This document shows, one piece after another, positions 24,360 through 34,600 of a DNA stretch of 64,000 bases. This DNA comes from Acidobacteriota bacterium. GTDB taxonomy: Bacteria > Acidobacteriota > Thermoanaerobaculia > Multivoradales > J023. A program made the translations under genes and the position numbers. Within the stretch, counting starts at the first letter, position 1. Each line of letters opens with the position of its first letter. The stretch spans positions 1-64,000 of the forward strand of contig JAJCXR010000050.1 of assembly GCA_029263315.1 (NCBI GenBank), written 5' to 3'. Below the pieces are notes generated by a model. The model did no database searches. It was not told the DNA's origin and worked only from the letters and a program-made list of their open reading frames with translations.

Positions 24360-27300
24360 TCAGCCGTCAGCGGAACTGTCGATCCAGCGCCGGGCTCGTT
24401 GGACCAGCCCTTGCCAGCCCCGTCGAGAGGCCTCTTCGAGGTCCCTTTCGATGGCCTGTCCGGCGTCGTATTCCCGCTGCCGGTGGGCGATGGACGTGGC
24501 GACCAGCCGCGCCTCCAGGGCCAAAGGCGCCATGCCGAGATCTCGAGCTTCAGATTGCACCTGACGCAAGCTCAAACGCGTCCCCACCTCATCGGGGAAA
24601 GCACGTGCCTGGGCCAGGGCAACCGCAAAGCGGACCCGTGGATTTTCCCCCTTTGCACCCAAGGCTTGGCCCTTGGAGAAAGCCGCCGAGGCACCCTCCT
24701 CGTCGCCACCCTGCGCCAGGATCTCCGCCAGGAGCAAATGGGCCAGGGCTTCTTGTAACGGGACCTCGGACTGCTCGAATTCGGTGGCAGCACGGCGTAC
24801 TTGAATCTCCGCCGCCCGCGGGTCGCCCTCGAGCCAAGCCAGGCGCCCCAGGGCGAAGCGTGTCTCCGCTTCGCTCGACAGCTCACCGTAGGAAACTCGG
24901 TGCTTGAGCGCAATCTCGAAATGCTTGCGAGCCGCTGTCCAATCGCCGCTCAAGAAATCGATCTCTCCCAAACCGTGACGTAGAAAGCCCACCAGATACT
25001 CTTCCCCATCCGCCAACTCCAGGGCCACCTCGTGCTCCGCTCGGGCCGTCTTCAGATCACCCGCCATCCAGGCAGCCTGGCCGAGATAGTAGCGCGACCA
25101 GGCCTTGCCATCGTCACTACCGATCTCTTCGTAAGCTTCCAGCTCGCGGCGGGCCAAATCACTCGCCTCGGCCAAATGCCCTTGGTTGAGCATGACCCAA
25201 ACGAGGGTATCGAGGTAGCGGGCTTCGATGTCCCGGTTGCCCAAGTCTTCGGCCATGCGAACCGCCACGGCAATTTGTTGCCGCGCCTCCTGCAACCGTC
25301 CCAAACCGGTGTAGACCAGCGACAGACTGTTGTGCACCGCCGCCATGGCCTGCTTGTTACCGATCTGCTGCTGCTCTTCGAGGGCCTCGAGCAGCAAGGC
25401 TTCGGCTTGACGACGCTGGCCCCGAACCTCGAGCATCAGACCCCGGGTTATCTTGACGTCGGTGGCGCTCGCCCGATCGTTGCCTGCCTTGAAATTTCGC
25501 GACGCCAGCTCCAGAAGCTCTAGGGCCTCCTCGCCACGCCCCAACTGCATCAGAGCATTGCCTTGCAGGCGCTGGGCTTCGGCCAAAAGCAAACCCTTTG
25601 TCTCTTGCGAAAAGCTCGCCGCTTGCCGACCGGCGACCAAGGCTGCTTCGTAATCGAGCTGCGAATAGTAGGCCTCCGAGGCAATGAGCTCGATGCGGGC
25701 CCGGCTAGAGCGCGGATTGCCCCCCCGCGTCGCCAAATCGCGGCGCATGGACTCCAGAACCTTCAACGCATCCTGGCCCCGCCCGGCGGTATTGAGGGCT
25801 TTCGCCAACTCCAGACCATATCGCTCTTCGTCCGGATGGGCCTTCAGCAAACCCTCATAAGTGGCGACCACATCCTGCCAGCGTCCTTCCATGGCGCGCT
25901 GCAAGGCTTTGATTTCAAGCTGCTCCCGTTGCGACAGGCCGACCACGTTATCGTACGCGTTGCGGGCACTCTCCACCGCCAGATCGAAGTATCCCAGGGC
26001 ATGCCAGGCACGGCTCAAGGCGGCGTGGGCCAGGGGATAGGAGGGGTCCGCCGCCACCGCAGCTTGCAGCAAATCCTTGGCACGCGGATACTCGTACGCC
26101 CTGAGCAGCGCCAAGCCTTCATGGTAGAGGCGATTGGCCTCGGGATTGTCGGTCAAAGTCGCCCGCACCTCTTGCTGCTCAGCGACCGTCAACTGGCCCA
26201 CAGCGAGCCTTTCGCGAAGCTCACGGGCCACCTGATCGACAAGCACAAAAATGTCCCCCTGCTTGCCTTCGCGACGTAGATCGAGGCGTTCACCGGATGC
26301 GGCATCCTGCATCGTCAAATTCAGGTTGATCAATCTCTCATCATCGCGATCGAACGTCAGGTAGGTGCCCAACACCACATAGTCATTGGCCAGCTGCCGC
26401 CGAATGAGCTCGAGGGTGTCCGCCGCCAGGGAGTTGGTGTCCCGCGGCAAGTCGATGGACTGTCGCAGCCGGGCGACGCTCTCTCCGGGTATCAAGCGTA
26501 GCTGATCACCACCGGCTAGCTCGGCTCCCAAGCTCTCAGCGAAGGCCGTGCCCATCCAGTCGATGTCCGGCTGGCCGGTGAGATTGCGGAACCCGAGGAC
26601 CGCCACCGCGGTGCGTTTTTCCGACGAGCCCTCGTACAGGGGTCCGGTCTGAGGTGCGGAGCCGGCCCACGGCTTGAGCAGAGCCAGAATAGCCAGCGAC
26701 AACAATGCCGCGGCGATACCGAGACCCCAGCGGAAGGTCTTTTGGCTCGACTGGGCAGCATCGGCGGTCCCTGGAAAGGCCTTCGACACCTTGCCGAGCG
26801 GCCGCGTCAGCGGTGCCGAATCCTCGAAACCCACCTCGTACACCGCCACCGATTCGTCCGATTCGTCCAGTTGGTACTCGCCATGGCTTTGCCAGCAGAG
26901 ACGACGGCCATCCGTCCAGGAATCGCCTAAGGATCTGCGGGCCAGACCATAGGCCCCTTGGGACAGCAAAATCTGTGCTTTTGAGGCCAGGCGGCAGAGG
27001 CGCTGGGTCATCGCCTTGGCCGCCCCCTCCACCTCCAGGGGATGGGCGCCACGGGTGACATCTTGCTCGAGATTCTCCCGCAGCAAGACCTCCCCCACGT
27101 GAATGGCGGTCCTGGCTTCAACCTCCAAACCGGTCTCGGCCCTGAGCTGCAGTAGCTGCAACTGATACTGCAAGGCATAGCGCACCGCATCGACCGGGCG
27201 CTCAAAGAGAAAGAGAAAACCCTCCGACTTCTCAATCTCCAGGCCGTCGAGCTGCACCAGGAGATCCCGCGCCAGACGATCGTGTTGGCTGAGCAGATCG

Positions 27301-28454
27301 TAGGCCTCCGTTTCGCCGAAACGTTGGCCAAAGCTGTCGCGATCCACCAACATCGTCGCCACCAGGCTCTTGATGAAAAAACCGCTGGCGGCATCGACGT
27401 GGGTCGACGGCCATCGTTTGGCCGCCGAGGCGCCGCCCATGGTCACGCTGCCGGGTCGCACCGAAACCACCTGCGTCGGAATCTGCTCGGCGTCGCGGGT
27501 CTCTTCCTCTTCGCTGGTCAGATCCGACGTCATGGTTTCGCTGCTCAGATCCGACGTCATGGTGACGGCAGGGCGACCAACCCGAGGCGGCAGGTGGATG
27601 GAAGCGCTGTCGGACGGCAACGCGACGCTGATCTCGATCAGGCGCCGTGCCACGTCCGCCGCCGATTGCGGTCGGTTCTTAGGGCTTTTTTCCAGCAGGT
27701 CGTCGAGCAACCTCGACAGCTCCGAAGGCACCTGTGGATTGATCTCAGCAGCCGGTTGCTGCCTCTCGCTGCACACCTGCGCCAAGGTATGGAAAATGCT
27801 CGTGCCCAAAAAAGGTGGCCTGCCGGTCAACACCTCGTAGAGCAGGCTGCCGAGCGAAAAGAGGTCGGACCGGTGGTCCACATCCTCGCCCATGGCCTGT
27901 TCCGGTGACATGGCTCGACCGGTTCCGAGGATGGCACCTTGCACGGAGATCGAGCCTTCGCCCTGCCCTTTCCAGATCTTTTTGGCCAGGCCGAAATCGA
28001 GGATCTTGGCCCGCCCCGCCGTGGTGATCATGACGTTCTCGGTCTTCAGATCCCGATGCACGATCCCCTTGGCATGGGCTTCAGCCAACCCTTCGGCGAT
28101 TTCCCGACCGAGATGCAAGGCTTGCACCAGACCCAGCTTGCCCTGTTCCACCAGGCGGTGAACGGTTTCCCCTTCCACTAGCTCCATGACGATCCAGTCG
28201 CCGTCCGACATCTCGATGATGTCGAAGATCTGGACGACGGCCGGATGGTTGAGACTGGCAACTGCCCGGGCCTCGCGACGCAGACGATCGCGGGCCCGAG
28301 GATCTTCGGCCGTATCGGGATGGACCTGCTTGATGGCGACGGTGCGTTCTAGCCGCTGATCGTAGGCACGGTAGACCGCACCCATCCCACCCACACCAAT
28401 GCGGCGCTCGATGCGATAGGGGCCGACCCTCTCTGGAGGGTCCGGAAGGTCCAC
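24360..28454 (-). CDS. Ser/Thr kinase - degenerate class III cyclase domain - TolB/FlgO-like - TPR protein
   Basis: About 1364 residues. Residues ~12-275 form a PknB-type kinase (GVGGMGAVYRA, TVAIKQV, GIVHRDLKTEN, ILDFGLAKK). Residues ~345-540 resemble a class III adenylate-cyclase homology domain (MLVDRDSFGQRFGE, then EKSEGFLFLFERPVDAVRYA, then ARTAIHVGEVLL); the usual GDG is SEG here, so catalysis is doubtful. A transmembrane segment GLGIAAALLSLAILALL lies near 575-592. A TolB/FlgO-like domain (AVAVLGFRNLTGQPDIDWMG) follows, then ~550 residues of TPRs. I prefer GTG 28454, with AAGG 7 nt upstream; TTG 28529 is an alternative. It is divergent from the NRPS gene. Confidence 0.88.
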   Translation of the reverse strand: MDLPDPPERVGPYRIERRIGVGGMGAVYRAYDQRLERTVAIKQVHPDTAEDPRARDRLRREARAVASLNHPAVVQIFDIIEMSDGDWIVMELVEGETVHRLVEQGKLGLVQALHLGREIAEGLAEAHAKGIVHRDLKTENVMITTAGRAKILDFGLAKKIWKGQGEGSISVQGAILGTGRAMSPEQAMGEDVDHRSDLFSLGSLLYEVLTGRPPFLGTSIFHTLAQVCSERQQPAAEINPQVPSELSRLLDDLLEKSPKNRPQSAADVARRLIEISVALPSDSASIHLPPRVGRPAVTMTSDLSSETMTSDLTSEEEETRDAEQIPTQVVSVRPGSVTMGGASAAKRWPSTHVDAASGFFIKSLVATMLVDRDSFGQRFGETEAYDLLSQHDRLARDLLVQLDGLEIEKSEGFLFLFERPVDAVRYALQYQLQLLQLRAETGLEVEARTAIHVGEVLLRENLEQDVTRGAHPLEVEGAAKAMTQRLCRLASKAQILLSQGAYGLARRSLGDSWTDGRRLCWQSHGEYQLDESDESVAVYEVGFEDSAPLTRPLGKVSKAFPGTADAAQSSQKTFRWGLGIAAALLSLAILALLKPWAGSAPQTGPLYEGSSEKRTAVAVLGFRNLTGQPDIDWMGTAFAESLGAELAGGDQLRLIPGESVARLRQSIDLPRDTNSLAADTLELIRRQLANDYVVLGTYLTFDRDDERLINLNLTMQDAASGERLDLRREGKQGDIFVLVDQVARELRERLAVGQLTVAEQQEVRATLTDNPEANRLYHEGLALLRAYEYPRAKDLLQAAVAADPSYPLAHAALSRAWHALGYFDLAVESARNAYDNVVGLSQREQLEIKALQRAMEGRWQDVVATYEGLLKAHPDEERYGLELAKALNTAGRGQDALKVLESMRRDLATRGGNPRSSRARIELIASEAYYSQLDYEAALVAGRQAASFSQETKGLLLAEAQRLQGNALMQLGRGEEALELLELASRNFKAGNDRASATDVKITRGLMLEVRGQRRQAEALLLEALEEQQQIGNKQAMAAVHNSLSLVYTGLGRLQEARQQIAVAVRMAEDLGNRDIEARYLDTLVWVMLNQGHLAEASDLARRELEAYEEIGSDDGKAWSRYYLGQAAWMAGDLKTARAEHEVALELADGEEYLVGFLRHGLGEIDFLSGDWTAARKHFEIALKHRVSYGELSSEAETRFALGRLAWLEGDPRAAEIQVRRAATEFEQSEVPLQEALAHLLLAEILAQGGDEEGASAAFSKGQALGAKGENPRVRFAVALAQARAFPDEVGTRLSLRQVQSEARDLGMAPLALEARLVATSIAHRQREYDAGQAIERDLEEASRRGWQGLVQRARRWIDSSADG
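27511..27564. repeat. Two tandem 27-bp units in the kinase linker
   Basis: TCGCTGGTCAGATCC... and TCGCTGCTCAGATCC... are adjacent 27-bp copies. On the coding strand they encode TMTSDLSSE followed by TMTSDLTSE, in the linker between the kinase and cyclase-like domains. The repeated Thr/Ser residues could be autophosphorylation sites; that is speculation. Confidence 0.6.
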
Positions 28455-28656
28455 ATTGTTGCCTTGTTTCACGCCGTCAATCTGTGTTCGAGGACCGAAG
28501 GCCCGGTCGAATTTTTTCACTCCGCACAACGTCTATATAGTAGGCCAGTTCGATACGCCTGACGACCATCGAGCGCTTTTTTCTGATTTCCCGCCGGAAC
28601 CAGGGGCGCCGATCCGGGCTTCAATGCCTTCAGCCTTCGATTTCGGGAGATCTTGT
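28455..28656. promoter_or_regulatory. Divergent intergenic region between giant kinase and NRPS
   Basis: About 200 bp separate the preferred starts of the two divergent genes. It holds an A+T-rich patch with TTTTTT (28512-28517) and TATATAG (28534-28540), the likely site of promoter activity, but no consensus -35/-10 pair with good spacing in either direction. The NRPS ribosome site GGGAG is at 28645-28649. The NRPS frame is open through the whole region, but the early part overlaps the kinase leader and is unlikely to be translated. Confidence 0.4.
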
Positions 28657-31600
28657 TTGAGGGATTCGCTCGATCCAGCAACCCGGCCCGCCCCTTCGCC
28701 CGACCGTCTGCAGGGTGGCCCTGACCCCCTGTCCAGGGCCGAATCGCGCTCCTCCACCCGTCTTGCATTGCAGGCTGGGCAACGTCCGTGGCATGAATGC
28801 TTCGCCGAGCGTTGCGCCTTGACCCCCGAGCACCCGGCGATCATCGACATGGTCGACGGCTCCATCCTCACCTATGGTGTCTTAGGGCAACGGATCGGCC
28901 TCCGGCGTCGGGCCCTGACAGCGGCCGGGGTCGGACCCGAGATTCCGGTGGCCATCTTGCTGGACCGCTCGCTCGAACGCCTGATCACCATCCTGGCCAT
29001 CGTCTCGGCCGGCGGCGCTTACCTCCCCCTAGACGCCAGCTATCCGGTGCAGCGCTGGCGCCTGATCCTCGAAGACACCGCCGCGCCGCTGCTGATCACC
29101 GACCGCCCCCGAGCACAGATCGACCAAGCTCTGCCCCGATCCTGCCGCCCGTTGACCTTAGAAGACCTCGCTGCGCTACAGCCGGCGACGCTAGGTGACG
29201 AGGGCCTTTTGTTCTTGTCACAGGCCACCGCTTATATCATCCATACCTCCGGGTCCACCGGCCGCCCCCGGGGGGTCAATATCGAGCACCGGGCCCTCGC
29301 CTGGTATAGCGCCGCTTGTATCGAGCACTATCAGCTCACCCCCGAAGACCGGCTGCCACAGCTGGCGTCGATCAGCTTCGACATTAGCGTCGGTGAGATC
29401 TTTCCCTGCTTGGCGGCCGGGGGCACCCTGCTGTTGCCGCCGGATGACCCCTTGTCCATCGACCAACTGCTGCATCTCCTTCGGCGCTGGGGCACCACGG
29501 TGATCTTTCCGGCCACCGCCCTGTGGCACGAGATCGCACGCCATGTCGCCGACAACCCCCGTTCCCTACCCCCGAGCCTCCGCCTGATCAGCTTTGGCGG
29601 CGAGAAGGTATCCGACAAGCTGCTGGCCGCCTGGTTGGACGGGGTGGGCGGTCGCGTCCGACTGGTCAACGGCTACGGCCCCACCGAAGCGACGGTCGAA
29701 GCCACCTTGCACGATGTCACCGCCGCCCTGGCGGAAGCCGACCCCCATGCCACCACCTCCCAAGTCATCGGGCGGCCGGTGTCCGAGGTGCGCTGCCAAG
29801 TCCTGACCCCGGAGCTCAATGGGCTGCAGGATGGCAACAGCGGAGAGCTTTGCTTGGATAGCCCGGGCATGGCCCGTGGCTACCTAGGCCAAGCCGCCAT
29901 GACGGCCCTCAAATTTGTCCCCAATGCTTTCGCCGAAGCTCCGGGAGGCCGTCTGTACCGCACCGGCGACCTGGTTCGTCTACGACCGGATGGCCGGCTG
30001 GAGATCCTCGGCCGAGCCGATCAACAGGTGAAGATCCGTGGCTTCCGAGTCGAACCGGGGGAGGTCGAGGCCAAGCTCCTGGAGCACCCCGAGGTGACGG
30101 AGGCTCAGGTGGTGACCGGCAACCTCGAAGAGGGGGAGCTCCACTTGGTGGCTTTTGTCGTCCAGCAGCGGCGAGCGGCATCGGGGACGGGTGGCTCAGA
30201 CGCCGTACCAGGGACTTCTTCCATCTCTTCTGCAGCTGACCAAGGCTCCGTCGCCACCCATGGCTCGGCGACCGGCATCCTCGGCGTCGGCAAACCGCGA
30301 CCGCCTACACCCCAGGGATCGAATCTGGGCGACCGTCTACGCCACTTCCTGCAGCGCTGGCTGCCCCGCCAGCACGTCCCCACGCGCATCGTGGTATTGC
30401 CACGGCTGCCCCTCAACGGCAATCACAAGGTAGACCGCTTTGAGCTGGCCCGCCAAGCCGAGGCCTGCCTGCGACGGCGACCCGGCAGCGGTCTCCAGGG
30501 CGACTTCGCTCCCCAGGGTGACATCCCTCCCCATGATGGCAAGGCTCCACAAAGCGTTATCGAGCTGCACGGTGACCACGGGCAACGCGGTGGGCTCGAA
30601 GGCCAGCTGGCGACTCTTTGGCAGGAGGTTCTGCGCCTCGACAACGTTACCCTGGACGACGACTTTTTCAACCTTGGCGGCGATTCGATTCTCGCCATTC
30701 GTGCCGTCACCCGGGCCCACGAACGGGGGCTGCGGCTGACCCCCAAGGACATCTTCAGCCAACGCACCCTGCGGCGCCTAGCCCACCTGTTGAGGAGCCG
30801 TCCAGCACCTGGGAAGGACGACGAGACGGCGGTCGGCGGCCACCACCTCGAGCCCCACCCCACGGCACCCCTGACGCCGGTGCAGCGCTGGTTCTTCGAG
30901 GAGGCCCGCCTGGACAATCCCCACCACTTCAACCAATCGATGTTATTACAGACCCAGGACCTGGATCTCGCCTGCCTGCGCCGGTCCCTCGAGCTCTTGG
31001 TGGCACAGCATGAAGCCCTGCGCCTGCGCTTTCGGCGTCAGGGAGACACCTGGCGGCAGGAGCTGCCAGACGAGAAGGAAGTCGCCACCGAGGCTCGAGA
31101 CCCCCACCAACCGTTGCTGCGCCATTTCGACCTGCGACAGTCCCTGCTCGATGCGGAGACCCTGAGCCAGCAGCGGCCGGACCTATGGCGACGCTGGTCG
31201 ACCTCGATCCAGGCCAGCCTCGATGTGCGCAGCGGCCCCCTGCTGCGCTGCGGCCTGTTCGATTTCGGGCCCCAACGGTCGTCCCGCCTGCTCATTGTCG
31301 TCCACCATCTGGTGGTCGATGCAGTCACTTGGGGCATCCTGCTACGGGATCTCGAGCGGCTCTATCGAGGATTGAGCGAGACCTCGAATTCCCGAAGCCG
31401 GGCTGAAAGCGCCTCTGTCCCGGCGCCGGTCGGCACGTCGTATCGAAGCTGGGCCCGGCAGCAGCAAGCCTTTGCTCAAAGCCCCGAGCTGGCGGCGGAG
31501 CTACCCTTTTGGTTGTCCCAAACCGGCGGCGCACCGCTGCCCCTCGACTTTCAAGGCGCCGATCGGCGGCGCGACAATACCCTGAGCTCTACCGAGACGG

Positions 31601-34600
31601 TGACCCTACATCTCGATCAGCAGCACACCGAGCAACTCCTGCGGCGCCTACCCACCGCCTATCGCAGCCGCATCAACGATGTCCTGTTGTGCGCCGTGGC
31701 CATGGCCTTGACCGGCGACGATGCCTCGGGCCACCGTCAGTGCTTGATCGATGTCGAGGGTCATGGTCGCGAAGAGGTCTTTCCCGGCGTCGACCTTTCC
31801 CGCACCGCCGGCTGGTTCACCACCACCTTTCCGGTGCTGCTCCAACTACCGCCCCTCACCCCATCGCCCAGGATCCGACACTCCAAGGTGCCAGGCACCT
31901 CAACGGCTGGCTCCCCAGCGGCTGGCTCCCCAGCGGCTGGCACCCCAGCGATACCGGGCACCTCGACGCCGCTGGAGGACGACCTGGGGGCCAATCTGAA
32001 AGCGGTCAAGGAACAACTGCGACAGATACCACACCAAGGCCTCGGTTTCGGATGCCTCTATTACCTGTGCGACACCGCGGAAATACGACAGGCCTTGCAC
32101 AGCATGGTGCGGCCAGAGATCAGCTTCAACTATCTCGGCCAGTTGGATGCCATGCTGTCCGGAAGTCGACTTTTCGCCCCCGCCCTCGAGCCCAGGGGAG
32201 CGGAGACCTGCGCCCATGGACGCCGACCTTATGTGCTGGAGATCGACGGCGGCATTGTGGCCGGTGAGCTCTGGGTCAACTGGCATTTCAGCCGCAACCT
32301 GCACCACCGACGATCCATCCAAGCTTTGGTCGAACGCTGCTCGACGGCCTTAGAAAAGCTCATCGAGCATTGTCTGCATCCCTCCAACGGCGGCCTGACC
32401 CCCTCCGATGTGCCCCTGAGCGGCCTCGATCAGGGGTCCCTGGATGCGCTTTTCCCAAAGGCCCGGAACATCGAGGACATCTATCCCTCGACGCCGATGC
32501 AGCAAGGCATGCTCTTCCATCATCAACTAGCGAGCGCTTCGCGGCTTTACTTCGAGCAATCCTCGTGGACCTTGGTGGGTCCCTTGCGGCCCCGCCGCTG
32601 GCGGCATGTTTGGCAGCGGCTGGTCGATCTGCATCCTGCCTTGCGCAGCCACTTCCTGTGGCGCGACGTACCTCGCCCGCTGCAAGTCGTGCACTCCAAC
32701 CTACAGCTGAAGTGGGTCGAGCACGACCTCCGACACCTGCCGACGGGGGCCCGGGAAGAACGGTTGGACCAGCTTCTGGCGGACGACCGGGCGCAAGGAT
32801 TTGATCTCGATGACGTACCCCTGAGTCGCATGATGTTGCTTCGCTCAGGGGCAGAGCGCCATCGGTTTGTCTGGAGCTATCACCACGCCATGCTCGACGG
32901 CTGGTCGATCGCCCGGCTCTTCGATGACGCATTCACCCTCTACGAAGCCCAGGGGCAGGCCTCTGACGGGTCGAGCTCTGCGACTCCGGAGGCCACCCAC
33001 ACACCGTTCCAGGTCACGCCCTTCCGTCACTTTGTGGCGTGGCTGGAGAGCACGGAGCCAGCTCGCAAAGGGAAACACCGACGTTTCTGGCAAGGCTATC
33101 TAGAGGGCTTCCATCGCCCGTCCCTGCTCGGTTCCAATGGCGCTTTGGGACCCTCGGCCGACTACCGGGACGACACACGGTATCAACGCCGGACTCTGCA
33201 ACGCACCTTGGGGCACACCCTGCAGCGGGACTTGGAAGACAAAGCTCGGCACTCGCAATGTACCTTGGCGGTTCTGATGCAGGGCGCCTGGGCCTGGCTG
33301 CTGTCCCGTCATTGTGACCGGTCGGACGTGGTTTTCGGCAGCACCGTCTCCTGCCGTCCCAGCGAGCTCCCCGGGGTCGAGCACATCGTCGGGCTGATGA
33401 TCAATACCCTGCCGGTGCGCTGTAGGGTAGATGCCACCATGCCACTGGCGACCTGGCTTCAAGCCCTACAAGAGAATCTCGTGGAGGCCCGTCAACATCA
33501 GCATCATCCCTTGGCCGAGATCCAACGGCTGAGCCCGCTGGCCCACCACACCCCTCTTTTCGATCATCTGTTGGTCTTCGAGAACTACCCCACCTCCAAC
33601 GCCATGGAGGCCCAACAACGGCGCGGAGATCTACGGGTGGAGGGTTTTCGAGGTTTCGACGAAACCAACTACACCTGGACCTTGGGTATTGTTCCCGGGC
33701 CGCACATTCTCCTCGACGTCAGCTTTGACCCCAACCGCTTGCCTGCCAGCTTGGCGCAGCGTCTGCTGGCCCGCTTCGAGAACGTCCTGACAGCCATGGC
33801 CCGCCAGCAAACCCGACGGCTCATGGACATCGAGCCTTTGACTCCGGGCGAGCGTCACCAAGTGCTTTGCGAGTGGTCTTGGGGGGAGCCTCACATCCCC
33901 TCCGGCGAGGGATTCCTCGATCGCCTCCTGCACCATGCCAAGGCGCAGCCCGCAGCCGTGGCCATCGCTTCCCCGGGCGAGGCGATCGAGCTGAGCTACG
34001 GCCAGTTGGTGTCCCAAGCCCTCGCCTTGGCGGAAAGGCTGCTGGCGGACCACGGAGCAAGCGCCGTGAAACACATCGGCCTAGCTGAGGAGTCGATCGG
34101 CATTCTGCTCGAACGCCGCTGCGAACGCTTGGTGGCAAGCCTGGCGGTGTTGTTGGCCGGTGGCACGTACGTCCCACTGGAAACCACCTATCCACCCGCC
34201 TCCGTGGAGCAGAGCTGTCGTGTCGCCGGAATTCGCCGCTTGATCAGCCACCGAGATCTGGCCCAACGTCTGCTCAGCGAAGAGACGAGACGTCGTCTAC
34301 GAATTCTTGCCCCTGACCTCGGCCTCGAGGCGTCCTCGGGCTCGGTGCTCCCCGAGCTCCCCAGCCCCGAGCAACTGGCCTATGTGCTGTTCACCTCCGG
34401 CTCCACGGGCCCGCCCAAGGCGGTGGCGGTGAGTCACCGGTCGTTGCACTGGTATTGCCGGGTGGCCCGTCGTTCCTATGGCCTGGGGCCCGAGGATCGG
34501 GTCTTGCACATGGCGCCGGTCGGATTCGACTTCAGTATCTGTGAGATCTTCCCGGCCCTCGCCGCTGGCTCCTGCCTCGTTCTAGCGGACCACGACAGCA

